Shown here: positions 26,001 to 38,414 of the stretch, piece by piece | How the letters are laid out: every line of letters begins with the position of its first letter | How positions within the stretch are numbered: the stretch's first letter is position 1 | Source of the DNA: Rhabditophanes sp. KR3021 | Taxonomy: Eukaryota > Nematoda > Chromadorea > Rhabditida > Alloionematidae | Reading direction: 5' to 3' | Length of the DNA: 64,000 bases | Assembly (NCBI GenBank): GCA_963281155.1 | Contig: CAUJLY010000006.1 | Coordinates: 10,540,001-10,604,000, forward strand | Made by a program: the position numbers and the translations under genes | The notes under the pieces: model-generated | Database searches by the model: none | Told to the model about the DNA's origin: nothing | Seen by the model: the letters and a program-made list of their open reading frames with translations, nothing else

Positions 26001-29000
26001 ATCATTTACACAGAATTCACTTTCACTTTGATAATTTGGCTTATTAATTCGATTGAATATGATTGAATTGTCAATTGAAGTTTTCTGATATTCATTGAAT
26101 GTGTCGGAAAGCTTTTGGATCGCAATTACAGCAAGGGAAACTTTGTCAAATTCATTAGCAATTGTTTCATTTATCAAAGAAACATCATTACTTTGCCTTT
26201 GATCCGAATATGTAGAAGAAATTTGTTCATTTGAGCCGATTCCAATAGTAATAGCTGAGTCAAGAGCCATATCGTTTCTTGAATAATTTCTATCAACACT
26301 TAAATCTTCAAATGCGGCACTCAATGTCTTGAGTCTGTCCAAAATGTTGGTGCTTTCAGTTATTTGAGAGGATGTGGATAGATTATTTTCAATATTATCA
26401 AATTGGGTCTGAACATTTATTTGTTCGTTAATTAAAGCTTGTATTTTTTCTTTAATCTTATTTTCATTTATTACAGTGATTAATATGTTACTATTTGCAT
26501 GAGAAGAAACACTTTCAGCCAGCTCAATTTCTTTCATTAAATTTTCGAGAGCAGATGCATTGATATTAATTTGGTTTTGCTGAGTTAAACTTGTCGACAG
26601 CATCAATTCAGCATTAAAAGCATTTGGCTCATTATTCAACATGATGTCTTTTGAGCTATCAAGTGTCTTGAAATTGATAGCGTTTGATTGGTGTTTAATA
26701 AGATTGTCTTGATTAACCATAAATTCATCAAAACAGTCATTCATAATATTCTTGTGGAAATCAACAACTGTATTTATAATGTTATTTTGTATCTCTAAGA
26801 ATTTTTGATTTGCAATAATTTGTTCGCGTTGAATGTATTCAGGCATGGTGAACTTAACGGATTCTACATTAAATGGCTTTGATAAATATTCACTTGAATT
26901 TGATACAAGTGTACGATAATTTCTAGAAACGTTTTCTTTCGAAGAGATTGGAACACTTATAGAATATGATTCTTTCGCATCATTTCTGTACCATTCTTCA
27001 GAACGTTCAACCTTTTCTTCACTAACACCTATTGTCTTTAAACATTCAAGCACAATCGGCGTTTCATACAAAATAGCATTATGTTGTAAGAATTGCTCTT
27101 CTTGACAATAATTAGAGTAGTAATTTGAATGTTCTTCATTAAATCTACTCAAAGTATTTGAAATACTTTGTTGATTAGGATGGAGAATAACAAATGAAAC
27201 ACTTTTTGTTGCATCCTCAATTAATGGACGCATATTGAATCCTTCACAATAATTGACTGTACTGCTTTCCTTTAACTGAGCTTCAGTCTTAGCACTTTCA
27301 CCTAAATTGATGACAAGCACTTGAGAGCTGATTGGTTCAGATAAGTTAAGCATCACACTAACAGATTCATGAACATCACTGACCTTAATTGGTCTAGATA
27401 TTTGCTCGAGTGATGTAATTAAATTAACACAATGGTCAGCGTTTACTACTTTCTTAGCAACCGGCACTTGTTTGAAGTCGACACTTGTATTGACACTTTC
27501 ACTTAAAAATTCAACGAAATTTGTCCCACCATCAAATGAAGTAATTCTAGGTTTTATAAAATCAACAAAATCAACACGTTCCTCAACAATATCTCGGTAC
27601 AATTTCACATCATTATCTACCACTTGATCAGAATAAGTGTTGTAAACATTGACATTGTTAGCAATATCATTGTATCCACACGTTTCTTCCACAACTTCAT
27701 TCTTGTACCAACCTTCACTCAAGCTAACACATTCTTCTGTAGTCGAGTGGGTTGTTAAATTTTGTGAAACATTGATATTGTCAGCAAATATTGTCTCCGT
27801 GATGTCTTCATTTATTATAGTTTTGTAATTAGATTGGTAATTATAAACAGGTACAGGAATAATTTGCAAAGTGGAGCATAACTTTTGACTGCTTACAATA
27901 TCAAAGTATTTTGCACAACATAATATGGGGTTTGTTTGTGCATTTATTTGATAACACATTTGTGTATTTTCAATCAGTGGTGAATTGTAATTAACTCCAC
28001 AGTATAATCTTTGATCATCTAAGAATGTGTATTCTCTAACAAATGACGACTCAGGACCTTTCCAATCTACTGAAATAAATTCTGCCATATCACTCACTTT
28101 GATGGGTTTCAAAACTTGCTCGAACTTCGCAGCTACTTCGACGCAATGTTCTGTACTTTCCTTCTTCTTGACAATTGGGATTTGATAAAGTTCAACAACT
28201 GTGTTAATGACTTGATCTGATTCTTCAACAAATGTCTCACTTATTTCATGTCTTTGTAATTTTAAGGGCAAAATGTGTTCCTTCTGTACACTTTCTTCGC
28301 TCTTAAACTTATCATAAACGGAACTTCGGTCCATTTCACTGTAAGGAACAAATGCCTCAATCAGCAATTGTTTAATAACAGGAATTGCAATTTTGACGAC
28401 TTCAAAAGCAGGACTTTTGCGCCAACTTTCCATTATCTTAACAATTTCCTCACTAGACGAAACTGTGTCGAGTCCATCAACACATTTGCCTCCTTCATCA
28501 ACAACAGTTGCAGCATCCATATCTCTATCAACACTAATATATTGTCTGATAACATGATAATCTTCTTCCCCAATAAGTTGCTGTCCGGGAGATTGAGCAA
28601 ATATGTGGGTTGGTACTCTTTTGAAAGAATCTTTAGATTCATCCAAGGCTGAGTATATTTCAGTATCTACGGTGTGGTAGATGTTTTTACCTTCACCGAC
28701 AAGATGTTGTTCACTGGTGCTTGAATAAATTTGGTGGATGTTGTCACCTTTAACAACTCCAATTGTTGGCATCTCCGGGCAAGTTAATTGGACGGCAAAG
28801 GTTTGACTTACATCGTCAACTTTAAATGTGCCAAATGTATGTTGTAGCTTTGAGGTTATCTTGACATTGTGTTCGGATATTCCTTTAATACGAGCTAAAG
28901 ACATTTGCTTAAGGTCAATTTCAGTATCAATATTTTCATTGTATTGTTCAATGCCAAAATCCTAAACGAGTCCTTAATTACTTTAAAGTACAAAGAAAAC

Positions 29001-32000
29001 TTACCTCAATTGTAGGTTGGTCGTCTTCATTCAAATCACAAAGCGATAACCACCTCGAGATAATTTCATCATTCTTTTTCTCGAATTGAACAACACGACT
29101 TTCTAAATCGAATTCATCTTCACTACTTTCTTCCGTAACCATAATTTCAGTCTTTGCCACATGTGTTATCGTTTTGGTCTTGATCGGAACTGATACATCG
29201 TCATAACTTTTCCTACCTGGCACAAGACTAAATTGGGAATGAGTTTGTTGAGGTGGTCCGTCCAAATCTATATCATAATAAGTTAGTTCCTTTTCAAGAT
29301 CATTTAAAATATGGTCCCAAGCATCAGACACTGACAACAATTCCGTTCTATTTTCGATTCTTGTTGTCGAGGGTTGATAGTTAGTAAGTTTAGGCTCATA
29401 TAATACAACATTTTTTCTTAAGCTATTTTGGTTGGCTTTAATGAAGACGGCACTAACTTCAGTCCATTCTTCTGTAACACTATAAGTGTCTTGGTGACAA
29501 ATCTCGAGCCTCTTTGCTTTCATTGTCTTTTCAATGTATTCAGTGAGGTGAAGTTTTTCTAAATATTTGTCAATGTTAATGTAGCTGTTTTGGATGGCTT
29601 CCGTATTAAATATTTCCGACCAATAGTTAGATTCATAAATATCAAAAGCAGCACTTTTAGTTTCTACGTTTCTGTTTGTGAGACTGACATTATGTAGGGC
29701 TGAGGTTTCGATGTCTTCGGAATATAAAGTAGGAGTGAATGTTTGCCTGGGTGGTGGAGATTGACTCTTTTCAGATACCGAATATTTCTGTGTGTTGTCA
29801 GTAGGAAATGAAGTTGTTGTTTCAGTAATAGGAAGTAATTGTTCTTGAGAAACAAATGTAATTACCTGTTCCTCGATTCTTTCGTAATAGGTACGTTTTG
29901 AATAAATATTAAATTCAGATTGACTCTTACAAAGTTGAAATGGTGTTGAGGTTTTTATGTTATCAAAAATATGCTCACTCGATGAATAATAAGGTAATGT
30001 TAAACTTCTTGAGAGCAAATTGTTAACATTAAAACCGAGGGAGGGAAGGCAAATACTTTGATTGACGATATATTTTTTATCTGAGTCAGATTTAATAAAA
30101 TTAACCCCGTAATCAATACTCTCAACAGAACAGCATCTGGTGTTTAGGGATGTTGACGATTTTTGATAATTTTTTAATTGGAAAACGTCTGTAATTCCCT
30201 TCTGTCTATTTGCAACAAATTGCTGCTCCAAATGAAGATCAGAGGTGCTGGCAGCTTTAGACAGGAAGTGTTGTTTTATTGCTGCCTTTTCTCCCGTCCG
30301 ATGCTCGATGTATTCGGAATATGTATGACGGTTGATTAGGTCTATATCGCTATTAGCCTCGACAAAGTTAGTCTTAGATGTGGATCGTTTGGATGATTCG
30401 CGAGAGTGTGTGAAAGATTGATAACCTTCACTAAACTTGTCAATTACTGAACTTCTATCATAAAATTGTTGTTCTTTTTTGAGGGAAGAGGTAGTTGATG
30501 GATATTTGTCAGTTGTTTTTGTTTTAAACGACTCACAAATTTCGCCCAAATATTGTAGATCAATTTTGTGTTGACTTAACGAGTCATCGAGAATTGAAGA
30601 TGAATCAACACTCTCACCTTTGTCAGAAGAAGTATCAATTCCAGTGGTGTAACTTCTTTGTTCTCTGCTTTGGCTTCTACTTCTAAAGCCTTCGCTTTCA
30701 CTTACACTATCATCTGTTTCGTATTTAGTTGGGGCAAATGAAATATTTGATTGGGACTTTGTTAAAATATTTGCTTCATATGTTTGGGATATTTCTTCCA
30801 AACCGTTGCTATAACTTCTGTGTTCTCTTTTTCGCGAAAGACCAAAACTTTCACTCATATTTTTATCTTGAGATGGTGAAGAAGTGTGAGTAAAGGTGAT
30901 ATGTGAAAAGGGGAAAGCTATGTTTTGTGGAGGTGGTAATGTTATTTTGCACAGGGCCCAAATCTTGGACGCCCAAATTACGTGTGCGGAACCGTGCAAG
31001 GGAAGGAGCGTTTTATAATTAGACAGATGCATGCGTTTAGAGATATTCACAGTTAAAAGATCATAATGCTCTGTCGTCTCTGGTGAGGACTTAACATCAT
31101 TCGAACAATGTCTTTCTTCTGTCACAAGTATGTTTTTTAAATGACACTCACCTGTTACAGAATCAGCCACAACTCCCTCAGACTCCCATTTCCCAAGGCC
31201 GCGGTTTGACATCATCACTGAGCAATGTTCGATGGCCATTCCATATTCCTGGATTTCTTTACCAACAGCTTCCTTTTGTTCATCTCTCACGATAACAATT
31301 GCCTTTTCGTCGTTTCCATTGTTTGACATATTCAAGTTGAGAGTATGCATTTCAATATGACTTTGTGAAAGGGAACCCTCTTCAGCGATATGATTAGGAA
31401 GGGCAATCTTAGCCTCAGTTTCATAATGTTTTAGGGCAAAGTTTGAATCACTTCCATTTATTGTGATATTAACAGAAATGATGTTGTTTTCTTGCTCAAC
31501 AATATTGGTTTTGTGCCCAGCAGAAGTAGTTATGTCAACAAAAGTAGTGGAAACTGATTCTTGCTTGTTCTTAGAGATATTATCAAGATAAAGCATGCTA
31601 GTCACATTTTCAGTTGTTGTTTCTGAGCAGGTCAATTTGTCGTAAGCTTCATTGGCAGTACCGGCAGTGAACTGAACTTCATCGCGGTAGGGCTGTTGTT
31701 GGAAAGCAGTTGTTAGGTCGGCATCTTCGGTGTGGGTGTGATAATGATTCATTACAGCCTTGGATTCATTTGCGACACAAATCAGGGTCGAAGATTCTTC
31801 TCTTGATTTGTATTCATTTTCAATCGAACACATCACCAAAGCTGATGCTTGTCCAAATTCACGTGTGCTGAATGATTCGGACCAGGCAATGGATGTGGGA
31901 ATGTGAATTGGTTGTGCATTTCCAATATTTTCATTGGCATTGAAGAAGGTTTGAGTAAATTCGAGGTTATTAACTTCTTGATATGTTTCTTGGATGATAA

Positions 32001-35000
32001 CATTTTTTTGGACAATTTGCTCAATCATTGCTTCGACAACAGTTTGGCAAGCCTCGTCTATTAATTTGTCCTTTTGAGTTTGGAGGGTGGAAGTTTGTTG
32101 AGTAGTGGTAGTAGACATTGTTTGGCAGCTTTCTTCGACCATTGATTTCACATAGACAATGGCTTTTTCAGATTCAACCGGCAAGGAATCATCGGAAGCT
32201 TCTGAATAAGTACGTGAAGTTCCGATCTTGGTTTGACCTTCATACAAATTACCTTCTCTTTGTAGTCGATAGGCGGAATCTTCCAACTCTTCCGTAACTT
32301 CATTTGCAATTTCTTCCGGTATTAATTTCGAATAGTGTCTTGCCCTTTTCTTGTAAAAATTCTTCAACTGTTAAAGTAGGTGTTGGTGGCTCAAGATTTA
32401 TAACGGGCAATACTCTAACTGCTTGATCGAGCAAAATAGTTTTTGTTGGTCTAACAGTTTTTTTGGCTAGACCAGACATTAAAAATGATGCGGAGTCTTT
32501 GTTAGATTGGACAATTATAACATCATTAGTAGAGCGATCTTCTGTTCTAATTAAATCGCAATCAACATTCGTTACAGGGGATTTATGAGTAGGGGTCTTA
32601 GAAAGAGACAGGACAGAACTTGATTCAGAATCGTCTGTCAACAAAGGAGAAGTTTCTTTCTTAATAACATCAATTCCCTCGAAAATATTCCCTTCTTTGT
32701 GAAGTTTATATTGAGCATCTTCAAGATCGATGTAGTTGCTGACAATTTCTTCTTTCCTAATTGCTTCTTGAAAGGCAGGGGATTCTTTAATTGGTTCAGG
32801 AATCATTTCTTCAGGCAACTTTTCCCCTTCAGGTTCAATGACGGGAATGCCGATCAAATAAGTCTTGTCAATATCTGTAACGTCCTCAATAATTTCAACT
32901 TCAACTCTAGTTTTGGTTTCAGGCGCATCAAGAGTAGCCATTTCTTCCAGTAAATTCTGGGACAACTTTGACAAATATTCTTGGGCGTTCTTATTATTAG
33001 GAATATCGATATTTGCATCATAATTACTGACACGTTGGCCATCATCGTAAATAGAAATATTATAACTTTTGTTGACCTTAATTTGATCATCCTGAGCACC
33101 GCTAACGACACCTCTTTTTTCTTCCACAACCATACTTCTTTTGCCTAATGTGGTAGTAATTTTGTAATGTTTGACAGTTTCCTTGATGGTAAAACGACTT
33201 GGGAAGGAAGCTTGAATTTGAGATAGTCTAGATCCTACAATTTTCTGCATTTGCATTTTGCCTTCGACTGTAGTTCTAATTCGTGGAGCATTCGGTGTTT
33301 GCTTTTCTCCTTCAACTTCAAATTCTTGAATGATTTCTCTTTTAGCTGGGCTAGGTGCACTCTCTTCACTATCTATTTCCTCGATCTCAATTTCATTTCG
33401 AAGGTATCTCGCTGATACGGATGAGGCTTGGTGACTAGATGGTGACAAGGGCCGGCTGTTGACATTTAATAATAGTGATTCATCATCTGTCAAAATGCCC
33501 CTGTCCATAGATATTTCAGATTGTTCGCCCACTGTTGATGGGAAGGGAGACTCGCTTGGCTTGCGAAGGCGATCAGCATCCCAAGTAAATACATTTGACA
33601 ATTTCATTACACCTCCGTCCTAAAATGAATCATAATAAATGTTATGGAGCAGAAAACATACTCCGGTTCGAATGATTTTATGCATTGAATTTGTTGAGGC
33701 GCATTTCTTTAATTTGTCACCATTTGGAGATAATCTCGGACTGCTTGAAAAGGTCATTTTTGTTGGTTGTTCAGATGAAAGACGTAGTAAGTCCATAGTT
33801 GCTTGGTCTAGTGTAGAAGTGTCTCCAGCCGGCAAGTCACTCATATTACTTGTTAAAATAGTTGAGTTGTCGGAGTTTCTTTTGGCAGGATGAATGCCTG
33901 TTAAGAAAGTAGTTCTGTGTTGGGGGGATGAAGATAATGTGGAGGTTTTTGTATAACTGTGAGAAGTAACATTTTCCCGGTTATTTCTTTGGTTTTTGTT
34001 GGCAGTATAGTGTTGCAAAATAGACGTTGGATCGGTTGGTTCGAGTTGTCTAGGTTGGTGACTTTCAGCAAGCTGTTTTTGCTGATATTGCTGCTGGCGT
34101 CTCAAAAATCCGGCTGGTCCGTGATTATTCTTTTGATAATTAGCCACCATTTCTGAGTTGTATTCTTGATCCATTTCATCTTGGAATTTGACAGTTTTAG
34201 GAGACATGGGTAAACTCACTAAATTAAAATAAAAATGATTATGAAGGGTCGGTAGAACGTACTTTCTCTTTTCTTAGTGTCATCGAAATCTCTGAATGCT
34301 GGTGATTCTTTGTCGTTCGATTTAGCTCTATAACCGATGATTTCGGCGTAGTCATCATCGGAGTCGATTTTAAGCACTCTCTGGGAAGAAGATGAAGGGT
34401 ATTGCGAATTTTGAATAGTTGTTGAAGATGAATAATTAGTTCCCTGTGGTTGTTGACTGCCACTTCGGAATATTTTCTTAAAGCAACATTTAAACAAAGC
34501 AATCGAAGGTAATAAACTTACGTTAAAAAATTTGGCCGAACCTTTTTTGTCGGTTTGTGGGTAAGGATTGAATTGGTGATCGTAATCGTCAACTCGCCCA
34601 CTCGAACTTAATAAGTAATCTTTTTAATCCTGTACATAACTCATTTATCTTACCTTTCTTCCTTACTAGTGAATATACTCTTAATACCTCGCTTCATTTT
34701 TTTCCACTGAGTATCTTTTTTCTTTTCTTTATTACTGGTATATGAATGTTGCTCACAAACTTCTGTTTCTTCCTGGATAACTCCAATTTGAGAAACAACG
34801 TGAAGTTTCGATTTTAAAGCCTTTTTCGATTTGGAATCTAATTTAATGGGTTTACTTTTATTAGCTGACGAGTTACTATATTGACTTTCAGATGATGAGC
34901 AATTTTTTAAGATAGATTTTACTTGGAATGGTTTATCTAGCAAAGAATCAACGCTATTTGCCATTGAGGATGAAGGAGAACTACATTGGTGTTCAATGTT

Positions 35001-35420
35001 GTCTGTTCTATCGGATTCATCAACGGAAACACAAGAACCTATTGATGCTTGAGACAATTGGTCAAAAGAAGTATTTTTTGTAGTGACCCAAACATTATAA
35101 TCTCTGTCCAGGTCATTTTGACTACGCCTATTAGCTTTGGTTACACTACTATCTACGGGTTTTCTTGATTTTTTGCCATAGTAACGATTCAAAGACCAGG
35201 AAGAAGATCTACCTGTGTCTGGGGTAGGTATGGCACCTGTGGTGGAATTTAGATAATATGAACGACTACTAGTTGATTCATCTAAAGTAGCACTTGAACC
35301 ATATTGTTCTATTTCTCGCTGACGCTTTTTTTCCCGTAACATTTTTCTGGAATTTCCATTATGAAAACATTTTGCACAACTACAAACCAGACAATTCGCA
35401 ACACATGCCTGAGATTGCAT
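14003..35420 (-). CDS. Giant (~7,020 aa) repeat protein with atypical copine (vWA-like) domain
   Basis: Exons (complement): 35420-34654, 34606-34522, 34476-34263, 34218-33662, 33619-32414, 32367-29005, 28961-14911, 14866-14167, 14122-14003; total 21,063 nt with every phase agreeing. The N-terminus has a cysteine cluster (C6, C10, C13, C15, C18) followed by a basic segment. Residues ~30-900 are Ser/Thr-rich and look disordered. The 14-kb exon encodes tandem repeats. Exons 8-9 plus the end of exon 7 encode a copine domain: FGIDYTKSN (MIDAS D-x-T-x-S), [30 protein letters not shown], then [12 protein letters not shown] and a KHSRRL end. No C2 domains precede it, which is the 'copine domain, atypical' (CPNA) arrangement. 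C. elegans CPNA-1 sits at integrin adhesion sites of muscle; a similar structural role here is inference. The exon 5/6 junction is uncertain (see findings). Only exons 3-9 are coding-obvious; exon 2 rests on phase and splice signals. Confidence 0.88.
15440..18952 (-). repeat. Array of ~120-residue repeats in the giant protein
   Basis: A motif of form G-G-x-[FYI]-x-L-x-[TS]-x-A-S-E recurs ([91 protein letters not shown]). The two-residue anchor falls at minus-strand positions 18950, 18584, 18227, 17867, 17507, 17147, 16790, 16424, 16061, 15692 and 15440. Spacings are 366, 357, 360, 360, 360, 357, 366, 363, 369 and 252 nt, i.e. 119-123 residues apart from a shortened last unit. I do not recognise the fold. 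Confidence 0.85.
21561..27635 (-). repeat. Higher-order ~238-residue repeats in the giant protein
   Basis: A second signature, YSDQ-(x5-8)-LYxxI-(x7-9)-F/I-(x8)-R-(x2-3)-PxxFxEYQ, marks each unit. The Tyr codon (or its aligned position) starts at 26208, 25500, 24786, 24072, 23361, 22647, 22275 and 21561, giving spacings of 708, 714, 714, 711, 714, 372 and 714 nt. An outlying copy at 27633 is 1,425 nt (two periods) further N-terminal. Between signatures each unit carries [28 protein letters not shown], SDxLLTK and NLVESR in the same order. The 372-nt step is half a unit. Confidence 0.85.
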
Positions 35421-38007
35421 TGTCACAAAATTTAAACAAAAACTGCGAATTTATATTTGAAGTAAAAGTTAAGGTGTGGATGTATTAATAAATCGCAATT
35501 ACTTTTTATTAATAAATTGCAATTACTTTTTCTTTATTAATTAAAGAGGTGTGTTTATAGAAATGAAATAATAATTATTTTAGTCTAGAATGATAAATAC
35601 TTTTACATAAAGCTTTTTGCGATAGGAATTAGAAATGAATGAAAGTAAAAAAATTAGATATGTAGTTTAGAAGTAATCCGGTAAAATGTTCAGGGTAAAT
35701 AGGTGCAAAAGTGTTTTGGGAAATTGGCTGGATAGATATTATAATAATTGAAGGATGCGCAAAGACTATGTCTATTTTGTCGGATACAATTTTGAAGAGT
35801 CAATAATTACCTTTGACTTGTATCCAGGTAAAAGTACAAAGACAATCGAATTTATATATGTTGATGGTTAGGGAAGATTGGAGGAGTGTGGGCTCACCTT
35901 AATACTCTCGATCTCATGGTAAAAGGTTAACTATGACTTGCCTGAACATATTAATATAAAAAGCTTGGCTACATTTTACAAATGATAAAGATAACTTTAT
36001 CTCATTCGAAAATAGATTTGACTGCGCACTCAATTACAGATTCGAACATTACTATCAGTACCACCACTATTCGATGCTAAACATTTGAGATCACCTTGAT
36101 GTAACCTAGTCTAGTGTACTTGACTAGTTTTTTAAGAAAATCTTATAGTAGCAACCTCATAAAGGTTACTTTTAAAATAACAAATTATATAAAAGCTATG
36201 GTGAATGTGATACAAAGACATTTGACAAAACTAAATTTCGTTTGATCTTGCTTGTCAACAAGTATTCTTATCAAATGATCATACTTTCCTCAACCAATAT
36301 AATATTGGCTTTTAAAATACAGTTTTGTTTAAATATTACATGATTCATTTTATCCCACTTTAATATGCATAATCAATTGTATCTGCCTCACATCAAACTT
36401 TATCCCTTGCCCGAGACAACGAAAACATCGTTAGATGTTAATTTTTGTGCGGATCATTCTATTATAATACAATATTAAATTATTTCGAAACTGTGTACTC
36501 TTTACATATATTCTAACATTATAATTTATCTTATTGCTTTCACCATCGAAAAGTAAAGCTGTTGTTCAAAAGATTGGCAATGGAATGGTTATTATTACAA
36601 TAAAAAAATCAAATTGTGTCTTATATTAAAAAATAGCTCTTGTCATCTGTCGTCTCGTGTATGTAATTTTTTATATCAAACTTACATTAGTATTTAAAGT
36701 TGAGTGGTATTAATTAATGGGATGAGTACATTTTCTACCTCCAATAGTAGGTGATAATTAAATGAATTGTTCGTAGTGTTAAATTAATTTCAATAACCAT
36801 AAAAGAATTTGCTCCAGTTGATATAATTTGAAACAATTTTAATAGTATAAATATATTAGGAATGAAAATTATTTGGTTAAAGGTTAATTAAAGTATACTT
36901 TTGAATACGTCCGTAATTGCCAAAAACAGCAAGAATCAAAATTGTTCGATCGTTTAGTCTAATAATACTAAAAGAATAAGATGAATTACTATGCAAATAA
37001 GTAAAAATATTTGAAAGAATATTTGGGATAATTTTAATTGAAAACAAAAATAAAAGTGGCCTTTGAATGTTTAGATCAATAAAAATGAAGTTACTTAAAG
37101 TAATGCCTTAGTTCGTAAATGCGAATGTACTCATCTAGTGATCGCTACACCTGCGGCCCTATTTTTGAAATTATTTTGGGAATTAGAGACTAGTACGCGC
37201 CAGGAAATGTTGATCTATTTATACACCTCACTACACTCTCTTAGTAATTTTGTCCTGTTAATAGAAATAGCCGCTTCCTTATTTTTCACCTTAGCAAAGT
37301 TTAATAACAAATACTGGCACTACTTCATTTTTGTTTCCATCAAGGCTTTGTTATACACAAACTCTAGTACACACACTCTTTAACAGTACAAATATTTCTG
37401 TTGATAATCTTGTTGATTAAAATATTTGATTGTGTGGAGGCGTTTCGGATGAGAATGGCGCTTTAGATAGCAAATATATACACCAGTATTATGTTCAAGT
37501 TTTTGAGCTATTTAATAAGATTAAATGCTAAAATAATTTGGCATTTATTTGTTTGGAAACTTTCACATAAAAGCCAAAGTTTGAGGGGCAACTGAGTATT
37601 AGTTGATGCACTCACTACAACCACAAAAAATGAAGTCGATCTAATTTATCATCTTGTTGAAGTTTATCACCAGCAGTTAGAGTAATCAAAATAATACTCA
37701 TTCTTCAAAAAATTAAATATATGTTACAAATGGCACAGTAATGTTTGCGACTATTATTTCAATTAATATAGGAGTGAGTTGCATTAAATAAATACTTTAT
37801 TACCAAATTATTATGAGAATATTATTAAACAAAAGAAGAAATCATTTTTATTATAGAAAGTTATGAGTAGGGAAAAGAATGTGGGGATATTTTGTTTTCA
37901 AATTGTTCATTTTCTCTAAATGGCGTTTGCAAAATGGCAGTTGATTACAATGGCATTTTAACGTTATCAAGCAAGTTTAACACTGAGATGTATTATTATT
38001 AGAGATA
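35421..38007. promoter_or_regulatory. Upstream region of the giant gene
   Basis: About 2.6 kb, AT-rich, with the giant gene's promoter at its left end and the 3' end of the small membrane-protein gene at its right. A CAG acceptor at 35443-35445 (minus strand), 22 bp before the giant gene's ATG, could be a spliced-leader or 5' intron site. The 81-codon frame at 37138-37383 lacks any gene-like support. Confidence 0.4.
35483..35530. repeat. 24-bp tandem duplication upstream of the giant gene
   Basis: The unit TATTAATAAATCGCAATTAC plus four T is present twice head to tail (35483-35506 and 35507-35530) with one C/T difference. It lies 63-110 bp upstream of the giant gene's start codon, within promoter distance. 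No function can be assigned. Confidence 0.7.
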
Positions 38008-38013
38008 TTTATT
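38008..38013 (-). terminator. Poly(A) signal abutting the small membrane-protein stop
   Basis: AATAAA on the minus strand shares its first base with the last base of the TAA stop. Confidence 0.45.
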
Positions 38014-38414
38014 TAGCTTTCAATCATATCACGGCGAATATGTGGGCTAAAAACAAATTATTAAATCATTTGTTAATTATTAACATACTTCAATTCGGAA
38101 AGTCTTCGTAGATATTTTGTTTCTTCAAATGATTTAATTTCTACTTCTGTAACTTCGTGACGATGAATTCCGAATTTGTTTCTAAGACACCTATAATTTT
38201 GTTAGCAATAAAGTTGAGTAATTGGGGTGGCCTACCTGCAAACAACATTAAATTCAAAAAGTAACCATAAAGCTGCCACTAAAAGTGCCAAAACCAAAAT
38301 TCCCACTGAAAACAAAAGAAATATGAACCTAATATGGTGACTGTCGCAGCAACTAGGTTCCTCACAATCAAATGCAAATGCTTGAGGACATGTAAAGGTA
38401 TTATTTGGAGACAT
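38013..38414 (-). CDS. Small single-span membrane protein
   Basis: Exons (complement) 38414-38236, 38190-38089 and 38046-38013 encode 104 residues; introns are 45 and 42 bp and phases agree. The N-terminal ~27 residues contain five cysteines (FTCPQAFAFDCEEPSCCD) and are likely extracellular. One transmembrane helix follows (IRFIFLLFSVGILVLALLVA, residues ~28-53). A basic then charged cytoplasmic tail ends ELNPHIRRDMIES. There is no cleavable signal peptide, so a type III or reverse-signal-anchor topology is likely. I do not recognise the family. The exon 3 call is supported because the stop is followed at once by AATAAA. Readthrough of intron 2 would instead end four residues later. Confidence 0.7.

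Noticed and set aside
15001..28652. Many plus-strand open frames of 60-125 codons inside 14.9-29 kb
   Set aside because: They are antisense shadows of the 14-kb minus-strand exon, whose repeats and frame are unambiguous.
32349..32367. 19-bp GT...AG segment as an alternative intron in the giant gene
   Set aside because: Below any plausible intron size for this genome; a 46-bp alternative or a frameshift is more likely.
37138..37383. 81-codon plus-strand hydrophobic frame
   Set aside because: Begins with a non-ATG codon, has no homology I recognise and no splice context.
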